A stretch of 7,455 bases of DNA from Clostridia bacterium (GTDB lineage: Bacteria; Bacillota; Clostridia; UMGS1810), in contig JAGBXL010000011.1 in NCBI GenBank assembly GCA_017629325.1, positions 1 through 7,455 of the forward strand, written 5' to 3'. The notes under the pieces are model-generated. The model did no database searches. It worked only from the letters and a program-made list of their open reading frames with translations, and had not been told where the DNA came from. Positions 1 to 5,198 of the stretch are shown piece by piece. The position numbers were made by a program, and so were the translations under genes. Numbering within the stretch: position 1 is the stretch's first letter; every line of letters begins with the position of its first letter.

Positions 1-10
1 CTCGGAAATT

Positions 11-40
11 AAAAAAGACGAGCCTTTCGCTCGTCTTTTT
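11..40 (-). terminator. Intrinsic terminator of the tRNA-Ser pair
   Basis: A 7-bp GC-rich stem (GACGAGC at 17-23 with GCTCGTC at 29-35) and a 5-base loop are extended by A5/T5 flanks. On the minus strand the hairpin is followed by a run of six T. It lies 5 bp beyond the 3' end of tRNA-Ser(GCU). The T-run on the plus side means it could also stop transcription entering from the left edge. Confidence 0.9.
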
Positions 41-45
41 ATTTC

Positions 46-134
46 CGGAGAAGGAGAGATTTGAACTCTCGCGCCGGTTACCCGACCTACACCCTTAGCA
101 GGGGCGCCTCTTCGGCCAACTTGAGTACTTCTCC
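46..134 (-). tRNA. tRNA-Ser(GCU)
   Basis: Read on the minus strand this folds as a class II tRNA with a long variable arm. The 7-bp acceptor stem is GGAGAAG (128-134) with CTTCTCC (47-53), followed by discriminator G (46), as usual for serine tRNAs. The anticodon loop is CTGCTAA with anticodon GCU (97-99), reading AGC/AGU serine codons. The T-loop is TTCAAAT. CCA is not encoded. It is the second gene of a two-tRNA-Ser transcript, downstream of tRNA-Ser(UGA), and is followed at once by an intrinsic terminator. Confidence 0.96.
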
Positions 135-143
135 ATACATATA

Positions 144-169
144 GTGCTGTTTGCCAAATTAAACAGCAC
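144..169. other. Hairpin between the two tRNA-Ser genes
   Basis: A perfect 9-bp inverted repeat (GTGCTGTTT at 144-152 and AAACAGCAC at 161-169) with an 8-base loop lies in the 53-bp spacer between the serine tRNAs. There is no T-run on either side, so it is a poor terminator. A role in processing the dicistronic precursor is plausible but only inferred. Confidence 0.5.
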
Positions 170-187
170 CAAGTGAATATTAAAAAA

Positions 188-271
188 CGGAGAGGCAGAG
201 ATTCGAACTCTGGGTGCTTTCGCATCACTAGTTTTCAAGACTAGCTCCTTAAACCACTCGGACACCTCTCC
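188..271 (-). tRNA. tRNA-Ser(UGA)
   Basis: This is a minus-strand class II tRNA. The acceptor stem is GGAGAGG (265-271) with CCTCTCC (189-195), and the discriminator is G (188). The anticodon stem CTAGT/ACTAG carries the loop CTTGAAA with anticodon UGA (235-237), reading UCA and related serine codons. The variable arm is a short GC hairpin around GATGCGAAAGCA. The T-loop is TTCGAAT. CCA is not encoded. It is the first gene of the tRNA-Ser pair, about 25 bp downstream of a near-consensus promoter. Confidence 0.96.
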
Positions 272-296
272 ATATTTGCCATCAGGCACGGATTAT

Positions 297-325
297 ATTT
301 TAACACAGCCAAGGGGTATTGTCAA
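297..325 (-). promoter_or_regulatory. Promoter of the tRNA-Ser pair
   Basis: On the minus strand a perfect -35 TTGACA (320-325) is followed after exactly 17 bp by TAAAAT (297-302). A perfect TATAAT also occurs at 292-297, but its 22-bp spacing is too long. The first tRNA begins 26 bp downstream. Confidence 0.85.
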
Positions 326-376
326 TATATTTTTTGAAAAAAATTAAAAAATATTCAAAAAAATTTGAATTTATGG
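326..376. promoter_or_regulatory. Shared A/T-tract region between divergent tRNA promoters
   Basis: These roughly 50 bp are almost entirely A and T, with several A-tracts and T-tracts, and lie back to back between the -35 boxes of the tRNA-Ser and tRNA-Trp promoters. Position and composition match UP elements, which are bound by the RNA polymerase alpha C-terminal domain. One segment may serve both promoters; this is inferred from composition only. Confidence 0.5.
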
Positions 377-405
377 TTGACATAGCTTTTATTTTGATAT
401 ATAAT
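377..405 (+). promoter_or_regulatory. Promoter of tRNA-Trp
   Basis: A perfect TTGACA (377-382), a 17-bp spacer and a perfect TATAAT (400-405) lie 25 bp upstream of the tRNA. This is a full consensus housekeeping-sigma promoter, as expected for a stable RNA gene. Confidence 0.92.
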
Positions 406-429
406 ATCAATGTTGCAAATTTAATACAT

Positions 430-502
430 AGGGGTATAGCTCAGTTGGTAGAGCAGTGGTCTCCAAAACCACGTGCCGTGGGTTCAAGTCCTACTGCCCC
501 TG
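430..502 (+). tRNA. tRNA-Trp(CCA)
   Basis: Acceptor stem AGGGGTA (430-436) pairs with TGCCCCT (495-501), with discriminator G (502). The D arm is GCTC-AGTTGGTA-GAGC. The anticodon stem TGGT/ACCA holds the loop CTCCAAA with anticodon CCA (463-465), so it reads UGG. The T-loop is TTCAAGT. The encoded tRNA is 73 nt without a 3' CCA. It is a single-gene transcript with its own promoter and terminator. Confidence 0.97.
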
Positions 503-514
503 TAAAATAAAAGG

Positions 515-540
515 TCCATACCACAAGGTATGGATTTTTT
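515..540 (+). terminator. Intrinsic terminator of tRNA-Trp
   Basis: An 8-bp perfect stem TCCATACC (515-522)/GGTATGGA (527-534) with an ACAA loop is followed by six T (535-540). It lies 12 bp after the tRNA. Confidence 0.92.
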
Positions 541-545
541 ATTTT

Positions 546-690
546 AGGTTCTTTTCTAAATGTTGGGGTTTGAGATTCTTCACTCTGTTCAGAATGACAA
601 TTTAAATTTTTGAAACACTGCGTTAGTGTCATTCTGAGCATTAGCGAAGAATCCCCACTCATACAAACCCCAACATTTGTTATAGAACCT
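546..690. mobile_element. MITE-like long inverted-repeat element
   Basis: A 145-bp non-coding element has terminal inverted repeats of 27 bp (546-572 and 664-690) matching at 23 of 27 positions, both ending in AGGTTCT outward. Inside lies a second inverted pair: GATTCTTC...CAGAATGACA (574-599) and TGTCATTCTGAGC...GAAGAATC (627-653). The hexamer TATTTT directly flanks both ends (540-545, 691-696), as a target-site duplication would, though it is an AT-only word in AT-rich DNA. The inner GTCATTCTGAGC/GAAGAATC motif is, from general knowledge, a highly dispersed repeat in gut Firmicutes, often mistranslated as HSEQSEESQ peptides. No transposase is present, so any mobility would be in trans. It is inserted just after the tRNA-Trp terminator. 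Confidence 0.75.
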
Positions 691-825
691 TATTTTATAA
701 TAGGATAAGAAGGAATTGAAGCCTAAGAGGGTAAGTTGTCATAAAATCCAATTTTTGACTATTATTTATATCACACAGTATCTTTTATAATTTTTTATGT
801 TAATTGTTATTTAATATATAGTAAA

Positions 826-1042
826 TTATTTTTCGATGCATTTTACAACAGGAGTTTTATTGTTATATTCCCAAACAAAGAATTTAACCTTGCTTCCTAC
901 TTTGATTTCTTCAGTGCAATTAAAGTTTGTGTTGCCAACTGAACATTTCTCAACAAATAAGGTGGCGAGAACTATTTTTGAATCTCCGCCTGAAGGCACT
1001 AAATAATTTGTTACTACACTATCGGAACTTTTGTTTCATCAT
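826..1042 (-). pseudogene. Small hypothetical protein gene, frame disrupted near its start
   Basis: A perfect AGGAGG (1051-1056) lies 8 nt upstream of tandem ATG codons (1042-1037). Read from there the frame is MMKQKFR then TAG. One base removed in the AAAC stretch (about 1033-1036) restores an open frame of roughly 70 codons to a TAA at 826-828. That frame reads NKSSDSVVTNYLVPSGGD, continues through LATLFVEKCSVGN, and ends in FFVWEYNNKTPVVKCIEK. The composition (alternating hydrophobic residues, a few cysteines, no signal peptide or membrane segment) suggests a small beta-rich soluble protein. I do not recognise the family. Without the shift there is only an internal GTG and no ribosome site to start on. 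This could be a true recent pseudogene, a sequencing error, or programmed frameshifting; the intact downstream frame favours a recent or artefactual single-base change. Confidence 0.55.
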
Positions 1043-1059
1043 TTTATATTCCTCCTTAA

Positions 1060-1360
1060 ATTTAAACACATGATAATTTATACTAAAAATAGTAACACTT
1101 TTAAGAATAAAAGTAAACTTCCTTAATGGGCAAAAAACATTTAGTTTAATGTGCATAAAAACAGCAGTCATTTTTTGATGCATTTAACGAAAATCATAAT
1201 TTTAGATACCAATTTATGAGTTTGGATACAGCTGGGTTTTTTGCCATATTTTCTATTGCAACATATATTTATTATATGCAGATATCTGTTTTTCAATTTA
1301 TTGGTTTTGTTAAGACATAGAAAGTTAAAGTTTATAATTTTTAAGATATAAATTCCCCAC
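1060..1360. other. AT-rich stretch with no supported gene
   Basis: About 300 bp lie between the small minus-strand gene and the tRNA-Glu promoter. The only longish frame (minus, 1371 to 1168) would start at a TTG inside the tRNA-Glu -35 box, has no ribosome site and has a low-complexity Ile/Asn/Lys composition, so I do not call it. A small dyad, TACT-N6-AGTA (1081-1094), lies upstream of the small gene. I see no convincing promoter or RNA gene here. Confidence 0.6.
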
Positions 1361-1364
1361 ACCC

Positions 1365-1393
1365 TTGACAAAATTACACCTTGTTGGTATAAT
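1365..1393 (+). promoter_or_regulatory. Promoter of tRNA-Glu
   Basis: A perfect TTGACA (1365-1370), a 17-bp spacer and a perfect TATAAT (1388-1393) lie 21 bp upstream of the tRNA. Confidence 0.93.
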
Positions 1394-1413
1394 ATAAAGT
1401 GAATTTTAAATAA

Positions 1414-1485
1414 GGCCCATTGGTCAAGCGGTCAAGACGGCGCCCTCTCAAGGCGCAATCCCGAGTTCGATTCTCGGATGGGTCA
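1414..1485 (+). tRNA. tRNA-Glu(CUC)
   Basis: Acceptor stem GGCCCAT (1414-1420) pairs with ATGGGTC (1478-1484), with one G-U pair and discriminator A (1485). The anticodon stem GCGCC/GGCGC holds the loop CTCTCAA with anticodon CUC (1447-1449), reading GAG. The T arm CCGAG-TTCGATT-CTCGG is well formed. The gene is 72 nt without CCA and is transcribed alone from a consensus promoter. The sequence closely resembles bacterial tRNA-Glu, with its GGCCCNTTGGTCAAG-type 5' half. A CUC isoacceptor is additional to the usual UUC species, which must lie elsewhere. Confidence 0.95.
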
Positions 1486-1490
1486 TTAGA

Positions 1491-1521
1491 AAAAAGCATC
1501 GACTATGTCGGTGCCTTTTTT
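1491..1521 (+). terminator. Intrinsic terminator of tRNA-Glu
   Basis: An 8-bp stem GCATCGAC (1496-1503)/GTCGGTGC (1507-1514), with one G-T pair and a TAT loop, is preceded by an A-run and followed by T6 (1516-1521). Confidence 0.9.
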
Positions 1522-1523
1522 AT

Positions 1524-1659
1524 GAATTGCCCGACGGCACTAATTGAAATCTTACGATTTCATGAATTGCACTTCGTGCATTTAAGGCAATTTTATTCAT
1601 GTTGCGGTAGCAACAATTCATGGTGAAACCAATTCATGACAACGAAGTTGTCAAATCAT
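1524..1659. repeat. Hairpin array 1 (linker ATTCAT), two half-arrays in opposite orientation
   Basis: Six short hairpins follow one another, each with a different stem of the form TG...CA and all perfectly paired: TGCC/GGCA (1528-1539), TGAAATC/GATTTCA (1545-1562), TGCAC/GTGCA (1568-1580), TGTTGC/GCAACA (1600-1615), TGGT/ACCA (1621-1631), TGACAAC/GTTGTCA (1637-1653). The loops are CGAC, TTAC, TTC, then GGTA, GAA, GAA. Linkers on the left read ATGAAT (or TGAAT, CTAAT) before a hairpin. On the right they read ATTCAT after a hairpin, the exact reverse complement. The array is therefore three units on one strand facing three on the other, meeting at about 1581-1599. It carries no open frame of its own. 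It starts directly after the tRNA-Glu terminator and ends before the pyrR terminator. A second array of the same design lies at 7026-7200. Confidence 0.8.
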
Positions 1660-1691
1660 CAAAAATAAAATATCTCTATGGTTCTGCTTTC

Positions 1692-1731
1692 ATATAAAAA
1701 ACGGCTTGCTTTTGCAAGTCGTTTTTTATAT
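1692..1731 (-). terminator. Intrinsic terminator downstream of pyrR
   Basis: An 18-bp stem (1692-1709 with 1714-1731, one G-T pair) with a TTTT loop on the plus strand. Its core is CGGCTTGC/GCAAGTCG flanked by A6/T6. On the minus strand the GC core is followed by TTTTTT, 15 bp past the pyrR stop. Its symmetry makes it potentially bidirectional, so it may also isolate array 1 from transcription in either direction. Confidence 0.9.
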
Positions 1732-1746
1732 AACTCTAATACATTT

Positions 1747-2274
1747 TTATTCATAAAGTTCAATAGAATCAGTTCCGTCTGTTTCTTTAAGGCTGACAGA
1801 CACCATCTCGCTTTTAGATGTGGGAATGTTTTTCCCCACATAATCCGGGCGAATGGGGAGCTCTCTATGCCCTCTGTCGCAAAGAACAGCAAGCTGAATT
1901 TTTGCAGGGCGGCCGTAGGATATTAAGGCGTCCATAGCGGCTCTCACGGTTCTGCCTGTGTAGATAACATCATCGGTTAAAACAACGTCCATTCCCGTTA
2001 TGTTAAAATCTATTTTAGTTTCGCTTATCTTTGCAGGTTTGTTGCCAAGGTCATCTCTGTGCATAGTTATATCTAAAATGCCAACGGGTATTTTTTTACC
2101 CTCAATTTTTTCTATTGCCTCAGAGAGCCTTTGTGCAAAAGGAATACCCCTTGTTTTTATTCCAACAAGGCAGAGTTTGTCGGCACTATGGTTATTTTCA
2201 ACTATTTCGTGAGCTATTCGCACAATAGCTCTTTTAAGAGCATTTTCATCGTATAATGATGCTTTGAGTTTCAT
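1747..2274 (-). CDS. pyrR: PyrR, pyrimidine regulatory protein / uracil phosphoribosyltransferase
   Basis: 175 aa, close to the usual length of about 180 for PyrR. The PRPP-binding loop VVLTDDVIYTGRT (97-109) is the type I phosphoribosyltransferase signature in its PyrR-specific form. TRG (41-43) and DITMHRDDL (68-76) are also typical. In Bacillus and relatives PyrR binds UMP/UTP and promotes attenuation of pyr mRNAs, and it also has uracil phosphoribosyltransferase activity (uracil + PRPP to UMP). The start ATG at 2274 follows GGGGTG (2280-2285), an acceptable ribosome site 5 nt away. It is the last gene of the minus-strand block, about 145 bp downstream of the uracil permease, so imported uracil and its sensor/salvage enzyme are encoded together. 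The permease-first order is opposite to the pyrR-pyrP order of Bacillus subtilis. No strong promoter of its own was seen, so it is probably read from the permease promoter. Confidence 0.96.
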   Translation of the reverse strand: MKLKASLYDENALKRAIVRIAHEIVENNHSADKLCLVGIKTRGIPFAQRLSEAIEKIEGKKIPVGILDITMHRDDLGNKPAKISETKIDFNITGMDVVLTDDVIYTGRTVRAAMDALISYGRPAKIQLAVLCDRGHRELPIRPDYVGKNIPTSKSEMVSVSLKETDGTDSIELYE

Positions 2275-2338
2275 TTAAACACCCCGAATATATGTTAAAT
2301 ATAGTTAAGAAATAAAAGAGAATAGAATAGAAATTGTT

Positions 2339-2364
2339 GAAATCCGCCCTTGCAGGCGGATTTC
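2339..2364 (-). terminator. Hairpin between uracil permease and pyrR, weak terminator
   Basis: A perfect 10-bp stem GAAATCCGCC (2339-2348)/GGCGGATTTC (2355-2364) with a 6-base loop lies between the permease stop and pyrR. On the minus strand the following bases (AACAATTTCT) are not a proper T-run; on the plus strand they are only moderately T-rich. It could be a leaky terminator that sets the pyrR to permease ratio, or an mRNA-stabilising hairpin. No PyrR-binding loop core (UCC-N-G-N-GAGG) is present. Confidence 0.5.
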
Positions 2365-2419
2365 TTCGTTTTCTCTTCACTCTTGGTTCTTATTTATTAT
2401 CTGTCATAAAGGATATCAA

Positions 2420-3757
2420 TTAGTTTTTCTTCTTTGATAACATTATGTTTGTTATTATTCCAAGAATTAAGGCAACTGCAACGGGGGTAAGAGTTACTTT
2501 GCCAAACACAAGGCTTAAGCCGCCGATACCTGCAATAAGAATAACACTAACAACAAAGAGGTTGCGGTTATCTTCAAGGTCAACATTTTTAATCATTTTT
2601 AAGCCGCTAACTGCAATAAAGCCGTAGAGTGCCATACAAATTCCACCCATTACACATTTAGGAATTGAATTAACAAAGGCAATAAAGGGTGAAAGGAAAG
2701 ATACTAAAATAGCACCGATTGCTGCAGCAATTATTGTGGCAACAGAAGCATTTCTGGTTATGGCAACACAAGCAACAGATTCGCCGTAGGTTGTGTTGGG
2801 GCAGCCGCCAAAGAAAGCACCCACCATAGAACCGATACCATCGCCTAAAAGTGTTCTTGAAAGACCGGGCTCTGAAAGAAGGTCTTTTTCTATAATAGAA
2901 GAAATGTTTTTGTGGTCGGCAATATGCTCTGCAAAAACAACAAATGCAACAGGCACATAACTAACTGCTATTGCACCAATATATGCGGGAGTTATTTCGG
3001 AAACACCTTTAAACGCTGTTACAAATGTGAAATCGGGAACAGAAATAAAGGTTGAGAGCTTAATTCCATCTGCTGTTAAAGCTTTAAATGCATCGAAGCT
3101 TAAAACCTTTAAAGCGTCTATTTCAAGAGCATTACCAATAAGAGTGAATATGAGTGATACAGCATAGCCTGCAAGAATACCAATGATAAAGGGAATAAGC
3201 TTTACCATTTTTTTGCCGTAGGTGGAGCTTATAATTGTAACAAAGAGTGCCACCAAACCACAAAGCACACAAATAAGGGGATTTGCACCCTCGGCACCTG
3301 TCTGGAGGTCGCCTACTGCATTACCTGCAAGAGATAAACCGATTATAGCAACGGTTGGTCCGATAACAACTGCGGGCATAAGCTTATTTATCCAGTCAAC
3401 GCCTGCAATTTTAACAATAATTGCAATAACAACATAAACAAGGCCTGCAAAAACTGCACCCATAATAATTCCGGCATAGCCAAGAGCCATTGAAACGCCG
3501 CCTGCAAATGCAGCAAACATTGAGCCTATAAATGCAAATGAAGAGCCTAAAAATACAGGGCTTTTCTTTTTAGTGAACAAAACATAAACAAGAGTGCCCA
3601 CACCTGCACCAAAGAGTGCTGCGGCAGAGCTCATGCCGTTGCCTATAATAACAGGCACAACTAAGGTTGCAGCCATAATTGCAAGAAGCTGCTGAATTGC
3701 AAAAATAACAAGCTGAGTAAATTTTGGTTTGTCGCTTACATCATAGATAAGTTTCAT
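2420..3757 (-). CDS. uraA: Uracil permease, NCS2 family (UraA/PyrP)
   Basis: 445 aa, very hydrophobic, with about 14 likely membrane segments as in NCS2 nucleobase transporters. Diagnostic stretches match E. coli UraA: the N-terminal FTQLVIFAIQQLLAIMAATLV region, FLGSSFAFI (69-77), AEH (276-278), KDLLSEPGL (291-299) and NTTYGES (321-327). E277 and E326 correspond to the uracil-binding glutamates E241 and E290 of UraA. The UraA residue H245, linked to proton coupling, aligns with D281 in AEHIADHK, a variant I recall from clostridial relatives. The role is proton-driven uracil uptake at the cytoplasmic membrane. The start at 3757 has AAGGAG (3766-3771) 8 nt upstream. It has its own promoter and a terminator-containing leader, and pyrR follows on the same strand. 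A xanthine substrate is less likely given the close match to uracil permeases. Confidence 0.94.
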   Translation of the reverse strand: MKLIYDVSDKPKFTQLVIFAIQQLLAIMAATLVVPVIIGNGMSSAAALFGAGVGTLVYVLFTKKKSPVFLGSSFAFIGSMFAAFAGGVSMALGYAGIIMGAVFAGLVYVVIAIIVKIAGVDWINKLMPAVVIGPTVAIIGLSLAGNAVGDLQTGAEGANPLICVLCGLVALFVTIISSTYGKKMVKLIPFIIGILAGYAVSLIFTLIGNALEIDALKVLSFDAFKALTADGIKLSTFISVPDFTFVTAFKGVSEITPAYIGAIAVSYVPVAFVVFAEHIADHKNISSIIEKDLLSEPGLSRTLLGDGIGSMVGAFFGGCPNTTYGESVACVAITRNASVATIIAAAIGAILVSFLSPFIAFVNSIPKCVMGGICMALYGFIAVSGLKMIKNVDLEDNRNLFVVSVILIAGIGGLSLVFGKVTLTPVAVALILGIITNIMLSKKKN

Positions 3758-3779
3758 AAAAATTTCTCCTTTGTGTTTT

Positions 3780-3905
3780 TAAGCTATCTCATAGAAGACA
3801 AAAAATGCCATATCCGTTTTATGCGGACATGGCATAGTTTTTTATAACAAGCTGATAAATCTTACTGATGTCCCGCATCAAATTTAAAGATAGCTTATTT
3901 AAGTT
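3780..3905 (-). promoter_or_regulatory. uraA 5' leader with attenuator-type alternative pairings
   Basis: The leader runs from the predicted start (about 3905) to the uraA ribosome site and offers competing structures. A terminator hairpin lies at 3805-3835. An 11-base segment (3868-3878) can instead pair with 3821-3830, one arm of that terminator, with a single bulge, so it would act as an antiterminator. The 11-base segment also sits in a local hairpin TGATG-CGGGA-CATCA. An outer 10-bp pair joins 3888-3897 to 3780-3789 across the whole region. This is the layout of a transcription attenuator or riboswitch. No PyrR-binding loop and no riboswitch class I know could be recognised, so the ligand or factor is unknown. 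Confidence 0.65.
3800..3835 (-). terminator. Attenuator terminator in the uraA leader
   Basis: On the minus strand a two-part stem (ATGCCAT and TCCG at 3824-3835, their partners at 3805-3816, one internal mismatch) has a 7-base loop and is followed by a run of six T (3805-3800). It lies after the uraA promoter and before the gene, so it must be bypassed for uraA expression. Confidence 0.85.
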
Positions 3906-3911
3906 ATATAC

Positions 3912-3940
3912 ATTCTAACACATTTATTTTTCTGTGTAAA
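3912..3940 (-). promoter_or_regulatory. uraA promoter with a dyad in the spacer
   Basis: TTTACA (3935-3940), a 17-bp spacer and TAGAAT (3912-3917) on the minus strand. The spacer is flanked by an imperfect dyad, TAACACA (3916-3922) and TGTGTAA (3933-3939), separated by 10 bp, which overlaps both boxes and would suit a repressor operator. The promoter starts 11 bp beyond the foldase stop codon, separating uraA from the upstream genes. Confidence 0.75.
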
Positions 3941-3951
3941 GAATTTTTTGT

Positions 3952-5187
3952 TTATTTGTTATTTATCATTTTGGCAAGCTCGGGAATTGTTTTGTGAACC
4001 TTTATTTCAGAGCCTTTTATTGCTTCGTCCATTATTCTTTGGTATGCAAATTCCTCTGCCATTTTTGCCGCGGTTTCCTGGCTTATTTCGCCAAGGGGTA
4101 TTCTTTTTACAATATGGTAGCCGTAGCTTGTTTCAATAACGGGGCTTATTTGGTTATCTTTTAAGGCTAAGGTTGCATCTTCAAATTCTTTAACCATTTC
4201 GCCCTTTGTAAAGGTGTAGCCCTCAGGTGATGCTTGCATGCCGGGGTCCTCGCCGTATTTTTCAATAAGGCTATCAAAATCGGAGCCTTTTTTTGCTTTT
4301 TTGTAAATATCGTCTATAATTTTTTTGGCCTCAGCTTTAGTTCTGCCCTCAAATGTAACAAGAATATGCTTTGCACTCATATAGTTTTCGGCATACCATT
4401 TTTTTGCAGAGTCAAAATCTTCTTCGCTTATTTTGCTACGGAAGAAATTAGCCATAAAGCTGTCGCAATCAACAGCGTCTATAAAAGGTGAAACAAGAAA
4501 AAACTTTTCTTCAATATTATTGTATTCTTCCACCATCGACTTAAAGCTTTCGGTTTCATCTATAATAAGCTTTTCGCCTTTATTCTGATAGTAGCTTGCC
4601 GATGCATACACAGAGCCTATTAAATCTATCGCCTGAGGAAGAAGGATTTCCAGAGAATCACCGCTTATATCAACCCCAAGATTTGGAAGAAGGGAAATAA
4701 AGGTGTCGGCAAAAATGTCAACTCCGTTTACAGTCATAACAGCATCTTCGTCTGTTATATAAACATGCTCTGTGGGAGCAATATATTTAACCTTCATTCC
4801 AAGATTTTCAGAAATAAACCTTATTGGCACCATTGTTCTGCCGCCTATTTCCTCGGGTGCGGCATCAAGCTTTATAGCCTCACCGTTTACATAGGCAATA
4901 TCACTGCCTAAATTTAAAATAATTTCTTTGCCATCTTTTTTAATGCTTACTTCTTGTTTTTCGCCATTCCAGCCAACAAGAGCACCAAAACGCTCAGATA
5001 TAATTCTAACGGGTACCATTGTTCTGCCATTTTTGGTGTAGGGGGCAGTTTCTATTTCGAAGCTTTCTATTTTTTCATTTCTTTCATACATGGTGTTTGA
5101 GCCCATTTGAAATTCCAAACCCTTTGCACCTGCACAAATTGATGAAAGCAGCATAAAAGCCAGGATTAAAGCTATTATTTTTTTCAT
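3952..5187 (-). CDS. Secreted parvulin-type peptidyl-prolyl isomerase with copper-amine-oxidase-N-like domain
   Basis: 411 aa. Residues 1-21 form a signal peptide (MKK, hydrophobic core, AGA-type cleavage near 22). The cysteine at 18 is not in a canonical lipobox, so unlike PrsA it may not be a lipoprotein. Residues about 31-147 form a copper-amine-oxidase N-terminal-like (stalk) domain with two copies of GRTMVPVRFISE-type repeats (54-66 and 116-127). A helical linker (150-265) precedes a parvulin/rotamase domain (about 268-365), recognised by AKHILV (272-277), the FTKGEMVKEFEDA segment (326-338) and TSYGYHIVKR (353-362). The likely role is extracytoplasmic protein folding, with the N-terminal domain binding the cell wall or the client. 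The start at 5187 has AGGGGA (5195-5200), which overlaps the TAG of the upstream amidohydrolase gene; the 11-bp gap implies cotranscription and coupling. Confidence 0.88.
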   Translation of the reverse strand: MKKIIALILAFMLLSSICAGAKGLEFQMGSNTMYERNEKIESFEIETAPYTKNGRTMVPVRIISERFGALVGWNGEKQEVSIKKDGKEIILNLGSDIAYVNGEAIKLDAAPEEIGGRTMVPIRFISENLGMKVKYIAPTEHVYITDEDAVMTVNGVDIFADTFISLLPNLGVDISGDSLEILLPQAIDLIGSVYASASYYQNKGEKLIIDETESFKSMVEEYNNIEEKFFLVSPFIDAVDCDSFMANFFRSKISEEDFDSAKKWYAENYMSAKHILVTFEGRTKAEAKKIIDDIYKKAKKGSDFDSLIEKYGEDPGMQASPEGYTFTKGEMVKEFEDATLALKDNQISPVIETSYGYHIVKRIPLGEISQETAAKMAEEFAYQRIMDEAIKGSEIKVHKTIPELAKMINNK

Positions 5188-5198
5188 TTATTTTTCCC

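Noticed and set aside
441..662. Minus-strand open frame containing NCHSEQSEESQ
   Set aside because: It is a translation of the MITE-like inverted repeat and the antisense of tRNA-Trp. HSEQSEESQ peptides are a known artefact of this dispersed repeat.
1168..1200. Resemblance of the minus-strand end GTTAAATGCATCAAAAAATGA to the end of the small gene at 826 (VVKCIEK), as a decayed second copy
   Set aside because: The match is limited to about 20 AT-rich bases around ATGCAT and does not extend upstream, so chance is the simpler explanation.
1168..1371. 67-codon minus-strand frame
   Set aside because: It would start at TTG inside the tRNA-Glu -35 box, has no ribosome site and an AT-driven composition.
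1524..1659. CRISPR array
   Set aside because: The repeated part is only a 6-7 base linker, the units are variable perfect hairpins, spacing is about 15-25 bp and orientation flips. There are no cas genes.
3838..3875. preQ1-I riboswitch suggested by the ATAAAAAACTA tail in the uraA leader
   Set aside because: The candidate P1 stem would be five weak pairs with two wobbles, the loop does not match the class, and a queuosine sensor does not fit a uracil permease.
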